DNA of 64,000 nt from NCBI GenBank assembly GCA_913058145.1, contig CAJXQM010000002.1, forward strand, positions 1-64,000, written 5' to 3'. The DNA is from an uncultured Colwellia sp. (lineage in GTDB: Bacteria; Pseudomonadota; Gammaproteobacteria; Enterobacterales; Alteromonadaceae). This document shows positions 46,984-56,809 of the stretch, one piece after another. The number at the start of each line of letters is the position of its first letter. Position 1 is the stretch's first letter. The notes beneath the pieces are model-generated. The model was not told the origin of the DNA and searched no databases. It saw only the letters and a list, made by a program, of their open reading frames with translations. The translations under genes and the position numbers were made by a program.

Positions 46984-48162
46984 ATGAAAATTATGTTCAA
47001 AATAAAATGTACAATGATAGCAGCATCATTTTTTATTAGCGCAACAGTTTTTGCCAATACTTTAACAGCAGAAGAAATGCGTATTGAGCCTGCGATAAAG
47101 GTGATACCTGATACGGTAAACCTTTTTAGTGAGAATGTAGATGACTTTAGCAGTCGTTGGCAAAAGGCTTCTACCTTTAATGAAGCAACGCATATGGTGA
47201 GAGAATATTCTCATCAATTATGGCAAACAGCGAAAAAGCATATATTGGTTAGTAAGCACGCAGACGACCGTCCATTATATTGGGCAAGACTAATGTCTAG
47301 CAAGACAATACGTATGACCAAACCTGCATTCAATATCAGTGAAACAGAGCTGACCGCGTTATTAAAAGACTTGGAACAAGGCTCAAGGGGGCGAATGGAA
47401 CTTGCCTATACTCAAGACACAAGTAAAAAAATATTATTAACCGGTTTTGACCCCTTTTTACTTGATCGTCATATAAATCAAAGTAATCCGTCAGGTATTG
47501 CAGCACTATTACTTGATGGTCAAGTGATTGAATATAATGGCATCAGCGCTGAAATTAATACTGTTATGGTACCTGTTCGCTATGAAGACTTTGATCAAGG
47601 TATTATCGAAAATTTACTGGCACCTTATTACGCACTCAACAATGTAGATATGATTGTGACCGTGAGTATGGGCCGCAAAGAATTTGATTTGGAAAGATTT
47701 CCCGGTAAACGTCGCAGTGTAACTGCTCCCGATAATTTAAATGTATTGTCTGGCGGCACTAAAGAAAAACCCGTGATACCTAAGCTCCATCAGCGGCCAT
47801 TACCCGGTAATGAATTTGTCTTATTTAGCTTGCCTATAGAGGCAATAAAAAAAGCTAAAGGAGATTATAAAGTGATAGATAACCATCAAGTCACTAGCAT
47901 TGGTAGTTCAGGTAAACCAATCACCTTCAAGCCAGAAAAACTCAATAATCTTTCTGGTCATATTGCTGTAAATGGCTCAGGTGGCGGCTATTTGTCGAAT
48001 GAAATATCTTACCGTAGTATTCGATTAAGGGATGAATTAAACTCCACCATCCCTACAGGACATATACACACGCCGAGAATTAAGCAATATGAACCTGAAA
48101 TTGAAACTAAAATTGTTGAACAGATCCGCGCAATGTTAGAGCAAGCTTTAGTTGCTTTATAA
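46984..48162 (+). CDS. Exported pyroglutamyl-peptidase I (C15)-like protein with altered active site
   Basis: A 392-residue protein with a Sec signal (MIAASFFISATVFA, cleavage before NTLTAEE) and a C15-like domain from about residue 155 (ILLTGFDPFLLDRHINQSNPSG, VMVPVRYEDFDQGI). In peptidases of this family the nucleophile is a Cys in a segment like AGTFVCNH. Here the corresponding segment is GGGYLSNEISYR, so serine stands in its place. Activity is doubtful or changed. The N-terminal ~130 residues have no recognised domain. It is flanked by intergenic sequence and appears to be its own unit. An alternative start is the ATG at 46993. Confidence 0.75.
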   Translation: MKIMFKIKCTMIAASFFISATVFANTLTAEEMRIEPAIKVIPDTVNLFSENVDDFSSRWQKASTFNEATHMVREYSHQLWQTAKKHILVSKHADDRPLYWARLMSSKTIRMTKPAFNISETELTALLKDLEQGSRGRMELAYTQDTSKKILLTGFDPFLLDRHINQSNPSGIAALLLDGQVIEYNGISAEINTVMVPVRYEDFDQGIIENLLAPYYALNNVDMIVTVSMGRKEFDLERFPGKRRSVTAPDNLNVLSGGTKEKPVIPKLHQRPLPGNEFVLFSLPIEAIKKAKGDYKVIDNHQVTSIGSSGKPITFKPEKLNNLSGHIAVNGSGGGYLSNEISYRSIRLRDELNSTIPTGHIHTPRIKQYEPEIETKIVEQIRAMLEQALVAL

Positions 48163-48422
48163 ATATGTTATTTATTGATTTGAATCATTTTTTGATCATA
48201 AACCCAAAAATGCTTCAAATTTTTCTCTTATACTTGATTAAGGTAAACTCAACTAAAATATGCTGGTAGTATTGGTGCCAGTAGAAGACTTAACACCGTG
48301 ATACATGCCCAGCTTCTAGGTTTCTAATAACACTTGTATTCGCATGTCTATCTTTATGACCTACCATCTTCATAAACGTAATTATCTAATACACTAGTAG
48401 GGTTTGTTATGTATTATTCTGT

Positions 48423-48549
48423 TTAATAGTCCCAAAAAGAACAAGCACTTAACCTCTCTTTTATTTGTTTATAAGTGTAGTTTTCTTCAACCATTAATTT
48501 TGCCTATTCTAATTTCTGCGCAGGACTGATTGTTATTTTTTATGGTCAT
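48423..48549 (-). pseudogene. IS3-type OrfA remnant
   Basis: On the minus strand an ATG at 48549 starts MTIKNNN. After a frameshift, SPAQKLE, a TAG and AKLMVEENYTYKQIKERL follow, resembling the N-terminal HTH part of IS3-family OrfA proteins. It ends at a stop at 48423. No OrfB or terminal repeats are seen. The rest of 48163-48766 is AT-rich and empty. Confidence 0.6.
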
Positions 48550-48766
48550 TTTGATACCTTAGGTTTTGCTTATTTTAAGATATAAACCTCTACAGTTTCA
48601 TTAACCCATTACAACTGATAATTACGTGAGGTTTAGTGAAAAACTCAAGCTATTTTAATGTTAAAAATTATTACTCCGCTTTTTACTATTAAAGTACTGT
48701 AAGTTTGGTTAAAATTGAAATGTACCCAATATGAACTATTTCCAGCGCTAGCAATTAAGGTTAAAT

Positions 48767-49378
48767 ATGCACACTGTTTTTGAATACATCCCGTTAATTA
48801 TTTTCTTTATAGTAAATAAATTTGCTGATATATATTGGGCTACAGGCTCTTTAATAGCGACTTCTGCTTTACAAATTTTATATTACGTTATCAAAAAAGA
48901 AAAAGTACCGACCCGAAATTGGATATTTTTTGGCTTAATTGCTGTATTTGGTGGTCTTACCATATTTTTACATAATGATTTGTTTCTAAAATGGAAAGTA
49001 ACCATTATTAATGAGATATTTGCGCTAGCACTGATCGTGAGTTATTACGGTTTTAAGAAAAATTTAATTAAACAATTTTTATCTGAATCATTAACCTTAC
49101 CTGAGCCTATTTGGGTTAAGTTAAACCTTGCTTGGGCAGCTCTTTTTGCACTTTTAGGTGCGCTTAATTTATATGTTGCCTTTAATTATGATTTAGAAAC
49201 ATGGGTGAACTTTAAAGTATTTGGCTTAACTGGCTTAACACTAGCTTTTGCTATTGGATCTATCTTAGCTTTATACAAGTATCTTCCTCAAGAAACTGAC
49301 GAAGTAGCAGAAGTACTAGAAGACAGCATTGAAATTACGTCAAGCGTAATGAGTGAATCACCTGAAGATAAAAAGTAA
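48767..49378 (+). CDS. yciB: Inner-membrane-spanning protein YciB (septation protein A family)
   Basis: Integral membrane protein with about five or six helices: FEYIPLIIFFIVNKFADIYW, then WIFFGLIAVFGGLTIFLHND and AWAALFALLGALNLYVAF. These are the hallmarks of YciB/IspZ, which is linked to envelope and septum maintenance in enterobacteria. The length of 203 residues includes an acidic C-terminal tail (EVAEVLEDSIEITSS) of about 25 residues beyond the usual end. It is followed 68 bp later by a YciI-family gene, the same pairing seen in other gammaproteobacteria. Confidence 0.9.
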   Translation: MHTVFEYIPLIIFFIVNKFADIYWATGSLIATSALQILYYVIKKEKVPTRNWIFFGLIAVFGGLTIFLHNDLFLKWKVTIINEIFALALIVSYYGFKKNLIKQFLSESLTLPEPIWVKLNLAWAALFALLGALNLYVAFNYDLETWVNFKVFGLTGLTLAFAIGSILALYKYLPQETDEVAEVLEDSIEITSSVMSESPEDKK

Positions 49379-49446
49379 TACCTTAATTTATAACTTGAAC
49401 AATAGCTTAAGTTATACCTCAAATAATAATAGAAATAGGAAAACTC

Positions 49447-49749
49447 ATGTTCTACCTAATTTATAGTGAAGATATTGAAAATAGCTTAGAAAAACGTTTA
49501 GCCGTACGCGATCAACATTTAGCCCGTTTAACAGATTTGCAAGATCAAGGACGTTTATTAGTCGCGGGGCCATGCCCTGCCATAGACAGCAACGATCCTG
49601 GCGATGCTGGGTTTACAGGCTCATTAGTTATTGCTGAATTTGACAGTTTAACACAAGCGCAGGCATGGGCTGATGTTGATCCTTATATCGCCGCAGGTGT
49701 TTATAAAAAAGTAACAGTTAAACCCTACAAAAAAGTGCTGCCTGCTTAG
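49447..49749 (+). CDS. yciI: YciI family protein
   Basis: A 100-residue soluble protein of the dimeric alpha-beta barrel YciI family. It has [40 protein letters not shown] and [14 protein letters not shown], with the His and Asp residues noted in the family's putative active site. AATAGGAAAACTC precedes the ATG. Function is not established in the family. It is probably co-transcribed with yciB. Confidence 0.92.
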   Translation: MFYLIYSEDIENSLEKRLAVRDQHLARLTDLQDQGRLLVAGPCPAIDSNDPGDAGFTGSLVIAEFDSLTQAQAWADVDPYIAAGVYKKVTVKPYKKVLPA

Positions 49750-50143
49750 TTATTTTAATTTAAGGCTATTAATTTAAGGCTTAAATTATGCTATTCATTG
49801 TTGGCCAATGGCTACTTTCTGCGCCGCCTTAGGCAATAAAAATATAAGGTAAGGTGGAAAAACAGAACAAAAAATCGAAGAAATATTCTTTGGTTTAGCG
49901 GCGTAAAAAATGTTATCGATAAGAACCTGAAAACTTGGGTTAATAATCATACTTTTAATCTTGATCACAAATGCCCATTACTGGGCACTACTGCGTATTA
50001 AAATATTTAAACGTTCACAAAATAATTTTCATTGGCAATATATTGTTTTATCTCCTGAAAAATACGTGATGACACTTATATAAGAGTGTTATATTTTATT
50101 GAACATAATTTCGCATAAAATAACTGAGCCAGGTGCAGTAAAC
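49750..50143. other. Gene-free stretch between yciI and the AI-2E gene
   Basis: No gene recognised. A TGCCCA/TGGGCA hairpin lies at 49972-49985 without a T-tract. The two flanking genes converge here. Confidence 0.4.
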
Positions 50144-51208
50144 TTAAACTGACTGGGCTTTTTCAGCTTCTTGCACGACACTTTCTTCATCACTTAATAA
50201 TACAGCTAACCAACGTCCTTCTGGTGAGTTTTCAAAACCAATTTTTAAAATCATTGTTAAAGGAACACTTAACAGCATACCAACGGTACCCAATAACCAA
50301 CCCCAAAATATCAAGGATAAAAATACCACCAACGTTGATAGCCCTAAGCCTTTACCTAGATATCTAGGTTCAATCATATTACCCATTATCATATTGATAG
50401 CAACATAACCTAAACCAATAAAGCCCGCTTCACCTAGACCTAATTGTAACGTGGCTAATGTTACTGCGGGAAGAGCAGCAATAATAGAACCAATATTAGG
50501 AATATAATTAAGCAAAAAAGCAAAAACGCCCCACAGAAGAAAGAAATCTAAACCAAAAGCCCATAACATGACTGATACCACAATACCGGTAGCAACACTA
50601 ACCATTGTTTTGATCGCAATATAGTGATTAACAGACGCTAAGAAGCGCTCAATTTGTTTCAAACGCATTTCAGGATCATCTAATGCAAAGTGAATTTTCA
50701 AAGGAAAAGATGACGCTTCAAATAGCATAAAAACTACGGTCAAAATGATCAAGAATAAATTAGCCATAACAGAACCAAAGCCACTTAGCATATTCGCTGC
50801 CATACCCATAGCTACAGCCGGATCAAAATATTCTAATAAAATAGAGGAAGAAATTTGAATATTATAACGGGATAATAAAGCGGTTATCCAAGTAACCTGT
50901 TCTTGTAATTGTAGTCGATATTGCGGAATTAATTGGGACAATTCATTTAGCGAATTACCCACTAATCCCGCTAAAGATAACGCTATTGTAACAAAAATAC
51001 CAATAACTAAAATAACCGATATAGCCTTAGGGATTTTAAACTCACTCGCTTTAGCCACAAGTGGATTACACATGATAGCGATAAATAAGGACAATAAAAA
51101 TGGTACAAGTAAATTTGCGGCAGTTTTAATACCTGCTAAAATAATAAAAATTGCCGCGATAGTCACAAAAACTTTGACAATACTTGTTGTGTTAGCAGAA
51201 ATGCCCAT
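50144..51208 (-). CDS. AI-2E family transporter (PerM/YdiK-like)
   Basis: Polytopic inner-membrane protein of 354 residues with about seven or eight helices. It has LLVPFLLSLFIAIMCNPLV near the N terminus, FLLNYIPNIGSIIAALPAV, GNMIEPRYLGKGLGLSTLVV and GTVGMLLSVPLTMILK, the pattern of the AI-2E/UPF0118 family. Some members export AI-2 and others act as ion antiporters, so the substrate here is unknown. It is a single gene, with a 111-bp gap to the ABC permease gene in the same direction. Confidence 0.9.
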   Translation of the reverse strand: MGISANTTSIVKVFVTIAAIFIILAGIKTAANLLVPFLLSLFIAIMCNPLVAKASEFKIPKAISVILVIGIFVTIALSLAGLVGNSLNELSQLIPQYRLQLQEQVTWITALLSRYNIQISSSILLEYFDPAVAMGMAANMLSGFGSVMANLFLIILTVVFMLFEASSFPLKIHFALDDPEMRLKQIERFLASVNHYIAIKTMVSVATGIVVSVMLWAFGLDFFLLWGVFAFLLNYIPNIGSIIAALPAVTLATLQLGLGEAGFIGLGYVAINMIMGNMIEPRYLGKGLGLSTLVVFLSLIFWGWLLGTVGMLLSVPLTMILKIGFENSPEGRWLAVLLSDEESVVQEAEKAQSV

Positions 51209-51319
51209 AAATTAAGGGTCCGTAATTAGGTGATAATTAAGTAATAGTTAATTTTCTAAGATCCCCGCTTAAAATACAACAGGAATAAGCATTTTACACT
51301 ACATAAATTACATAGTTTG

Positions 51320-53938
51320 TTACATCGTTCGACGAATTAAAGTAACACTCGACATATTGAGTAGACGCCAACAACTTAGCAAACCAACCACACCAACAAA
51401 ACTTGCCCCTGCAACAATCCCTAATAACCAATACTCAAAATGAAAACTTGTTTGCATCTTAAATAAATAACTTTGTAGCAAGTAAACGGTTAACTCCATT
51501 GCAACACTGGCCATTAATCCGGCAATAGCGCCTAAGGCAACAAACTCTAATAAAATACTATTACGTAGTAAAGCTCCTTTAGCACCAATGGTTCTTAATA
51601 TGGCTATTTCTCGCTCACGCTCTTCCATACTCGCTTGTACTTGTGCAACCAGCACTAAGCAACCAGCAAAAACAACGAGTACTAAAATAAATTCGACGGC
51701 TTTCGATACTTGTTCGATAACCTTACGCAATTGCGCGATCATAACATCAACATCAATAACACTAATGGTTGGATAAGCACTGAGAAAATTTTGTAGCTGC
51801 ACTTTTTTATCTGCAGAAACATATAAAGATGAAATATAACTCGCTGGATAATCAGCCAACACTTGTGGATTAAAAATCATATAGAAGTTAGGCTGCATTG
51901 ATTGCCAATTAACTTCTCGAATACTGCTCACATCAACCGTAATGACTTCACTACCTAGTTGAAAAGTTAAACTGTCACCTAATTTTATATCTAAGCGCTT
52001 AGCCAACGTTTGTTCAATCGATACTTGTGGTTTATTGGCATCTATTAAATCATTTTGCCACCATTTACCTTGTACTACGTTATTTTCTTTGGGCAAGTCT
52101 TCTCGCCAGGTTAAGTTCAACTCTCTGCCAACCCCTTTACGGCCATTATCACTACCATCCGTTTGCTCTTTAGAAACTTCCTTCGCTATTTTATCACTGT
52201 TAATAGCCGTTAATCGACCGCGAATAACAGCATAAATATCACTCGCGATAATACTTTGCTGCTCAATAAACTGCTCTACATGATCAACTTGGCTTTGGGC
52301 TATATTGACTAAAAACACGTTTGGCGTTTGTTCAGGCAATTGCGCTTGCCATTCATTCAACAAGGCACCTCTGAGAACAATGATCATCAATAATAACTTT
52401 ATCGCGATAGTAAAACTAACTAACTGTACGCTATTGGCATGCGCCCTACGTTGTAGATTTGCCAATGCTAAATGCCATGATGCTCCTGCTTTCGACCCAA
52501 TATTACGACTAAGCCTCATCAATAAACGGCCAAAAACCAACAATAAAGTCGATACAATAACACCTCCAATTAGTAAGCTAACACTTAACATTAGATCGCT
52601 ACTAAAAACGAATAATAATAAGAGAAGTGCTAATAATGGAATCAGAAATTGGCCAACACGATCCCTGAACTTTTGATTACTTGGTTTTAGATTTACACCT
52701 CTAATAACCACTAACGGAGAGGTTGCTATCAACTCTTGTAACGGCGTTATAGCAAATGCTAGCGCACAAAGTAAGCCAGTAAAAACAGCCATAATTAACG
52801 GGTAAAACCCTAATGTAATTAGCCCTGAAAAGTTAGAATTGTTAACTGAATTCATTGTTAGTTGCACGGGTAAATAATCTTGTATCGCATAAAATCCCAA
52901 CTGTGCAAGGATATAACCAACAAGTAAGCCAAGTGTTATGCTAAAAACACTTAACAACGACCAATGTAAATAATACAACTTTCTAATATGGCTTAACGAG
53001 GCGCCCATCGCTTTATAAACACCGACACTGCTTTGATGACGCTGAGCGTAACGTCTACTGGCAACTGAGACGGCAACAGCAGCTAAAATAATCCCTAACA
53101 AACTAGCAAGAGATAGGTATTTTTCTGCTTTATTTAGCGCATTAGCCAAGGGGGATTGCTTAGATTGAATATCAAACCAACGTTGGCTATCATTAAGCTT
53201 TGGCTCAAGCCAAGCAGTTAACGCTTTTATTGCATCAACATCGCCGGAAAATAAGTATTTGTAGGTAAGTCTACTACCCGGTTGAACTAGTTGGGTTTTA
53301 TCAAGATCGGCAATATTAATAATCACCTTAACGCCAGAGGTAAAAACACTAAAAGAGGCGTCAGGAATTTGTTTGGCTACTGCTTTAATGACAAAGCTAC
53401 TTTCACCAATATCTATCACATCTCCAATGGCCACTTCAAGTAGTGATAATAACTTCTCTTCAATAAAAACAGTGCCTAATTCTGGGGCATTTGCCGCTGT
53501 TAACTCATTTGCATTGATTGAATAATTTACCAGTAACTCTCCTCTTAACGGGTAAGAACTTGAGATGGCTTGAATTTCAACTAACGCCATAACATCACCA
53601 GCAAACACCATAGATGACATCAAGACTTGTTGGGCTTGATTAATATTAAGTTGCTGACTTTTGTGAGTTATCGCATCACGCGATAGAGCTATTGGTTGTG
53701 TAATATTGTCTTGTAAAGCTATCTTTCTACTTGTCTGTAAAACACGATCCGCTGCAATAAAACTAGTACTTTCATTGAGTAATGCTTGCTTAATTTTTCC
53801 TGAAAATCCCGCTAAGGAAAAAACACTGGCAACACCCAGTGCGATGGCTAACACTATGATAGTTAGTTCGCCACGTTTTAGTTCATGTTTTAATAAACGT
53901 ATTGACTGTTTTACCCAATTAGCCATAAAAAAACTCAT
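51320..53938 (-). CDS. ybbP: ABC transporter permease, FtsX/YbbP-like
   Basis: An 872-residue permease with about ten helices arranged as two FtsX-like repeats plus large periplasmic domains. Examples are ELTIIVLAIALGVASVFSLA at the N terminus, ASVAVSRRYAQRHQSSVGVYKAMGAS-like sequence in mid-protein, and REREIAILRTIGAKGALLRN near the C terminus. These match YbbP, the partner of ATPase YbbA. Its start overlaps the ATPase gene stop (ATGA). In E. coli ybbAP is encoded opposite tesA, as here. A role in lipid or lipoprotein handling or in export is proposed for the family but is unsettled. Confidence 0.88.
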   Translation of the reverse strand: MSFFMANWVKQSIRLLKHELKRGELTIIVLAIALGVASVFSLAGFSGKIKQALLNESTSFIAADRVLQTSRKIALQDNITQPIALSRDAITHKSQQLNINQAQQVLMSSMVFAGDVMALVEIQAISSSYPLRGELLVNYSINANELTAANAPELGTVFIEEKLLSLLEVAIGDVIDIGESSFVIKAVAKQIPDASFSVFTSGVKVIINIADLDKTQLVQPGSRLTYKYLFSGDVDAIKALTAWLEPKLNDSQRWFDIQSKQSPLANALNKAEKYLSLASLLGIILAAVAVSVASRRYAQRHQSSVGVYKAMGASLSHIRKLYYLHWSLLSVFSITLGLLVGYILAQLGFYAIQDYLPVQLTMNSVNNSNFSGLITLGFYPLIMAVFTGLLCALAFAITPLQELIATSPLVVIRGVNLKPSNQKFRDRVGQFLIPLLALLLLLFVFSSDLMLSVSLLIGGVIVSTLLLVFGRLLMRLSRNIGSKAGASWHLALANLQRRAHANSVQLVSFTIAIKLLLMIIVLRGALLNEWQAQLPEQTPNVFLVNIAQSQVDHVEQFIEQQSIIASDIYAVIRGRLTAINSDKIAKEVSKEQTDGSDNGRKGVGRELNLTWREDLPKENNVVQGKWWQNDLIDANKPQVSIEQTLAKRLDIKLGDSLTFQLGSEVITVDVSSIREVNWQSMQPNFYMIFNPQVLADYPASYISSLYVSADKKVQLQNFLSAYPTISVIDVDVMIAQLRKVIEQVSKAVEFILVLVVFAGCLVLVAQVQASMEEREREIAILRTIGAKGALLRNSILLEFVALGAIAGLMASVAMELTVYLLQSYLFKMQTSFHFEYWLLGIVAGASFVGVVGLLSCWRLLNMSSVTLIRRTM

Positions 53939-54687
53939 ACATTCTCTGCTTGAATTATTTTGGTATCGGTATTTAATTGTTCTGACTTCGTATGATCTAA
54001 GTGTTGCTTATTAATTAATCGCCCACCTTGCATTTCAACACGGCGTTGACAACGCTGAGCTAATATTAAATCATGGGTAACTAACACTAAGGTTGTGCCA
54101 AATTGCTTATTTAGATCAAATAATAAATCAGCAATATGTGTAGAGGTGTACTTATCTAAATTTCCAGTAGGCTCATCAGCAAATAAAATATCAGGTTTAG
54201 TAATAAAGGCTCGAGCAATAGCAACTCGTTGTTGTTCTCCTCCAGAGAGTTGTGCCGGAAAATGATTAGCCCGTTCACTCAATCCTACTTGCGCTAATAA
54301 GTCTAATGCCTGTTGTTTAGCGTTATCATCATTGGCAAGCTCTGCCGGTAACATCACATTTTCTAGTGCCGTTAAACTACTGATTAAAAGAAATTGCTGA
54401 AAAATAAAACCAACATGATCTGCTCTCACTTGACTACGCTGTTCTTCATTTAATTGATGCAATGGTTTATTTTTCAAATAAACTTCGCCATATGAGGGTA
54501 AATCTAAACCTGCTAAGATAGATAACAAGGTCGTTTTACCTGAGCCCGAGGAGCCAACTATTGCAATAGTTTCTCCTGTAGATACCGCTAAATTTATGTC
54601 TTGCAATAAAGTTAGCTGCTTATCTTCAAGCATAACGTGTTTTGCAAGTAATTGTGTTTTAAGAATAATTTCGGAATTTAAATTCAT
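53935..54687 (-). CDS. ybbA: ABC transporter ATP-binding protein, YbbA-like
   Basis: ATPase subunit of about 250 residues with Walker A GSSGSGKTTLLSIL, Q-loop FIFQQFLLI, signature LSGGEQQRVAIARAF, Walker B DILFADEPTGNLD and the H-loop TLVLVTHDLILA. It belongs to the LolD/MacB-like subfamily. The ATG at 54687 overlaps, on the opposite strand, the ATG of tesA (CATG shared). A later start at 54633 would remove the first beta strand. It is coupled to the permease gene downstream. Confidence 0.92.
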   Translation of the reverse strand: MNLNSEIILKTQLLAKHVMLEDKQLTLLQDINLAVSTGETIAIVGSSGSGKTTLLSILAGLDLPSYGEVYLKNKPLHQLNEEQRSQVRADHVGFIFQQFLLISSLTALENVMLPAELANDDNAKQQALDLLAQVGLSERANHFPAQLSGGEQQRVAIARAFITKPDILFADEPTGNLDKYTSTHIADLLFDLNKQFGTTLVLVTHDLILAQRCQRRVEMQGGRLINKQHLDHTKSEQLNTDTKIIQAENV

Positions 54688-55357
54688 GATAAAAAAGTCG
54701 TTCTTTTGTTTATCGATATTAGTATTGATTATAACTAGTTTTGGGATGTTTTTTACTAATTCAAGCCAAGCAAGTGAAAATCAGTTCAGTGAGCCTCTCT
54801 CTATTTTAATACTAGGTGATAGTCTAAGTGCAAGCTTTGGTATGAAAGAAAACCAAGGTTGGGTATACCAACTGAATCAAGTGTTACAACAACAAAAAGC
54901 ACCTTATACCTTAATTAATGCTAGTATCAGCGGCGAGACTACAGCCGGTGGTTTAAATCGCTTACCGAGAATTTTAGCTAAACAAAATATTGATTATTTA
55001 TTAGTAGAATTAGGCGGAAATGATGGTTTAAGAGGTTTTCCACCTTCACTTATTAAAAATAACTTGTTACAAATAATTCAATTAGCTCAACAAAAAAGTA
55101 TCAAGGTATTATTAATGGATATAAAAATCCCCCCTAACTATGGTGCGCGTTATAATCAGCTTTTTAATCAGACCTTTAGTAAAGTAGCTAACATAAGCGA
55201 TATTAACTTATTATCTTTTTTTATGGAGTCTATTGCAATAAGGCCCGAGTTGATGCAAACAGACGGTATCCACCCTAATATTAAAGCACAACCACTTATC
55301 GTTACATTGATGAAACAACAGCTAGATTCATTGATAACATTACCATTAAATAAATAA
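54686..55357 (+). CDS. tesA: Periplasmic SGNH esterase / lysophospholipase TesA
   Basis: GDSL/SGNH hydrolase (thioesterase I, arylesterase, lysophospholipase L1) with an N-terminal signal peptide (SILVLIITSFGMFFTNSSQA). Block I is ILGDSLSASFGM (Ser). The Gly is in SISGETTAGG, the Asn in ELGGNDGLRG and block V in DGIHPNIKAQ (Asp, His). About 223 residues. The start at 54686 gives a proper signal peptide and is preceded by GGAATTTAAATTC; a longer reading frame from 54596 overlaps the divergent ATPase gene. The gene pair ybbA/tesA arranged head to head is conserved in gammaproteobacteria. Confidence 0.92.
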   Translation: MIKKSFFCLSILVLIITSFGMFFTNSSQASENQFSEPLSILILGDSLSASFGMKENQGWVYQLNQVLQQQKAPYTLINASISGETTAGGLNRLPRILAKQNIDYLLVELGGNDGLRGFPPSLIKNNLLQIIQLAQQKSIKVLLMDIKIPPNYGARYNQLFNQTFSKVANISDINLLSFFMESIAIRPELMQTDGIHPNIKAQPLIVTLMKQQLDSLITLPLNK

Positions 55358-55606
55358 TGAGTAGCTGAAAACCCGTTATTGATTTTACATAATATAGAAT
55401 TAATATAAATTGAGCATAAAAAACTAATAAAATAGTGTGAATAATTCGCCTTTATTAAAACGTGCACTACACTTAATGATTACAGGAAACAAGATAGTTA
55501 TTATCACTTTTATTTTTTCTTTCTATTGTAAGAGAAAAAATGCTCACCATATCACTGAAGATGTTAAATAGCACAAGGCTCATCCATCCCCTTTGAGCCT
55601 TCTTTT
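55358..55606 (+). other. Intergenic region downstream of tesA, possible small transcript
   Basis: Between the tesA stop and the strong terminator at 55607 there is no clear gene. A GGCTCA/TGAGCC hairpin at about 55577-55599 directly precedes the terminator. A 17-codon frame (MLTISLKMLNSTRL) begins near 55542 after GTAAGAGAAAAA. This may be the tesA 3' UTR or a small RNA. Confidence 0.35.
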
Positions 55607-55637
55607 AAGCCCAAACCCAAGTGTTTGGGCTTTTTTT
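55607..55637 (+). terminator. Rho-independent terminator
   Basis: AAGCCCAAAC (55607-55616), a 6-nt loop, GTTTGGGCTT (55623-55632), then continuing T to 55637: a 10-bp stem with a T-tract, typical of strong intrinsic terminators on the plus strand. It is 250 bp past tesA. The following 55638-55772 is empty. Confidence 0.9.
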
Positions 55638-55772
55638 ACCAAGAGATATAGATTGGCTATTAAAAACGATACTTTATACTACTGATGCTCATGGGTCACA
55701 ATCACCAATCTGAAAAAAGCGGTAGTGAGTTGATGAAAACTAACAAGTTACATTGCTTTAAACATTATGTTA

Positions 55773-56594
55773 TTACCAATGAAGGGGATCAACGTGATAA
55801 TACTGTTTTAATTGCTGATAAAGTATTGGATATTCATAATGGAACTGTTTAGCTTGCTCAAAGAATACCTCACTAGCAACAGCAAAAAACTCGGCAGGGT
55901 CTGAGGCACCATAATAATCAAACAAAGAAGGTTTCCCTGTCTTCGCTTGCTTTTTAAGTTTTTTAAATTGCGAAGAAAAAGCGTCTGACCAACCTTTATA
56001 ATTTTGCCCTTTACCTAATATAGGAGCACCATTGGCTTTACCGTTTTCTTGATCTAATTGATGAGCAAATTCATGAATCACCACATTGCGCCCATCATCT
56101 GGAATGTTCGCACCATCCAACGTGTCTTGCCAAGATAAAACAACTTTTCCAAAACCCCATGATTCACCGACTAATGCCTTTTTGTTGGTATGTAGTACAC
56201 CATCTGTATACATACTTTGCTGTTCTTTAATAAACTCACACGGATAAACAAGTATGGTGTGCAACTTAGGATAAAAATCAGTCTTACGATTCAGTAACAA
56301 TAAACAAGCTTGTGCCGCAACCGTAATTTTTATATCGTCCGTTATTTGAACACCATTACATCCAATGAAGTTTTTTTCCGCCAAGAATACTTGAATATGT
56401 TGTTTTAGTTGTTGCTGTAAATCGGTGGGCATTTTTCTAAAGTAAGGCATTCTTTGCTGGATTATGTTTCGCCATTGCTGTTTAAAAGGCTGGTTTTTTA
56501 TTTTATTTCGTTGATACTCTCGCCAATATGGCTTACCAACGGAGTAACCAATAATCAAAACGCCAATAAATATTGGCAACAGATAAGACAACAT
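55773..56594 (-). CDS. mtfA: M90 family zinc metallopeptidase (MtfA-like)
   Basis: Zincin-fold peptidase of 273 residues. The catalytic motif is VVIHEFAHQLDQENG (HExxH), with a downstream Glu in DPAEFFAVASEVFFEQ. The N terminus (LLPIFIGVLIIGYSVG) looks like a membrane anchor, which is longer than in E. coli MtfA. MtfA binds the glucose repressor Mlc in E. coli, but in other species it is a general peptidase. It is a single gene. Confidence 0.9.
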   Translation of the reverse strand: MLSYLLPIFIGVLIIGYSVGKPYWREYQRNKIKNQPFKQQWRNIIQQRMPYFRKMPTDLQQQLKQHIQVFLAEKNFIGCNGVQITDDIKITVAAQACLLLLNRKTDFYPKLHTILVYPCEFIKEQQSMYTDGVLHTNKKALVGESWGFGKVVLSWQDTLDGANIPDDGRNVVIHEFAHQLDQENGKANGAPILGKGQNYKGWSDAFSSQFKKLKKQAKTGKPSLFDYYGASDPAEFFAVASEVFFEQAKQFHYEYPILYQQLKQYYHVDPLHW

Positions 56595-56744
56595 AATAAA
56601 CTTTACTTGTTTGACTTTATTAAGAAGTAGGTACGGCTATGTCAAATATCAAGTTTACTCATCGTTTATTTTTCTAATGTTGACGCTACAAAATGAGGAA
56701 ACTGACACAGAACGAGGCTTAGCATTCTATAATAACGTTAAACG

Positions 56745-56806
56745 ATCTGCCCCACGACTTTCGCTTCGCTAAGATCACGGGGTTTTCTCGACAGATTCTA
56801 TAAAAG
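56745..56806. repeat. Imperfect intergenic palindrome
   Basis: An imperfect inverted repeat in which CCCCACGA pairs with TCACGGGG around a CGCTTCGCTAAG centre, and outer AGATC/AGAT segments flank it. It probably belongs to a dispersed repeat family; copy number was not checked. Confidence 0.4.
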
Positions 56807-56809
56807 ATT

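Noticed and set aside
52035-52676. Plus-strand frames opposite the ABC permease gene
   Set aside because: They are antisense shadows of a gene with clear FtsX-like helices and have no family resemblance.
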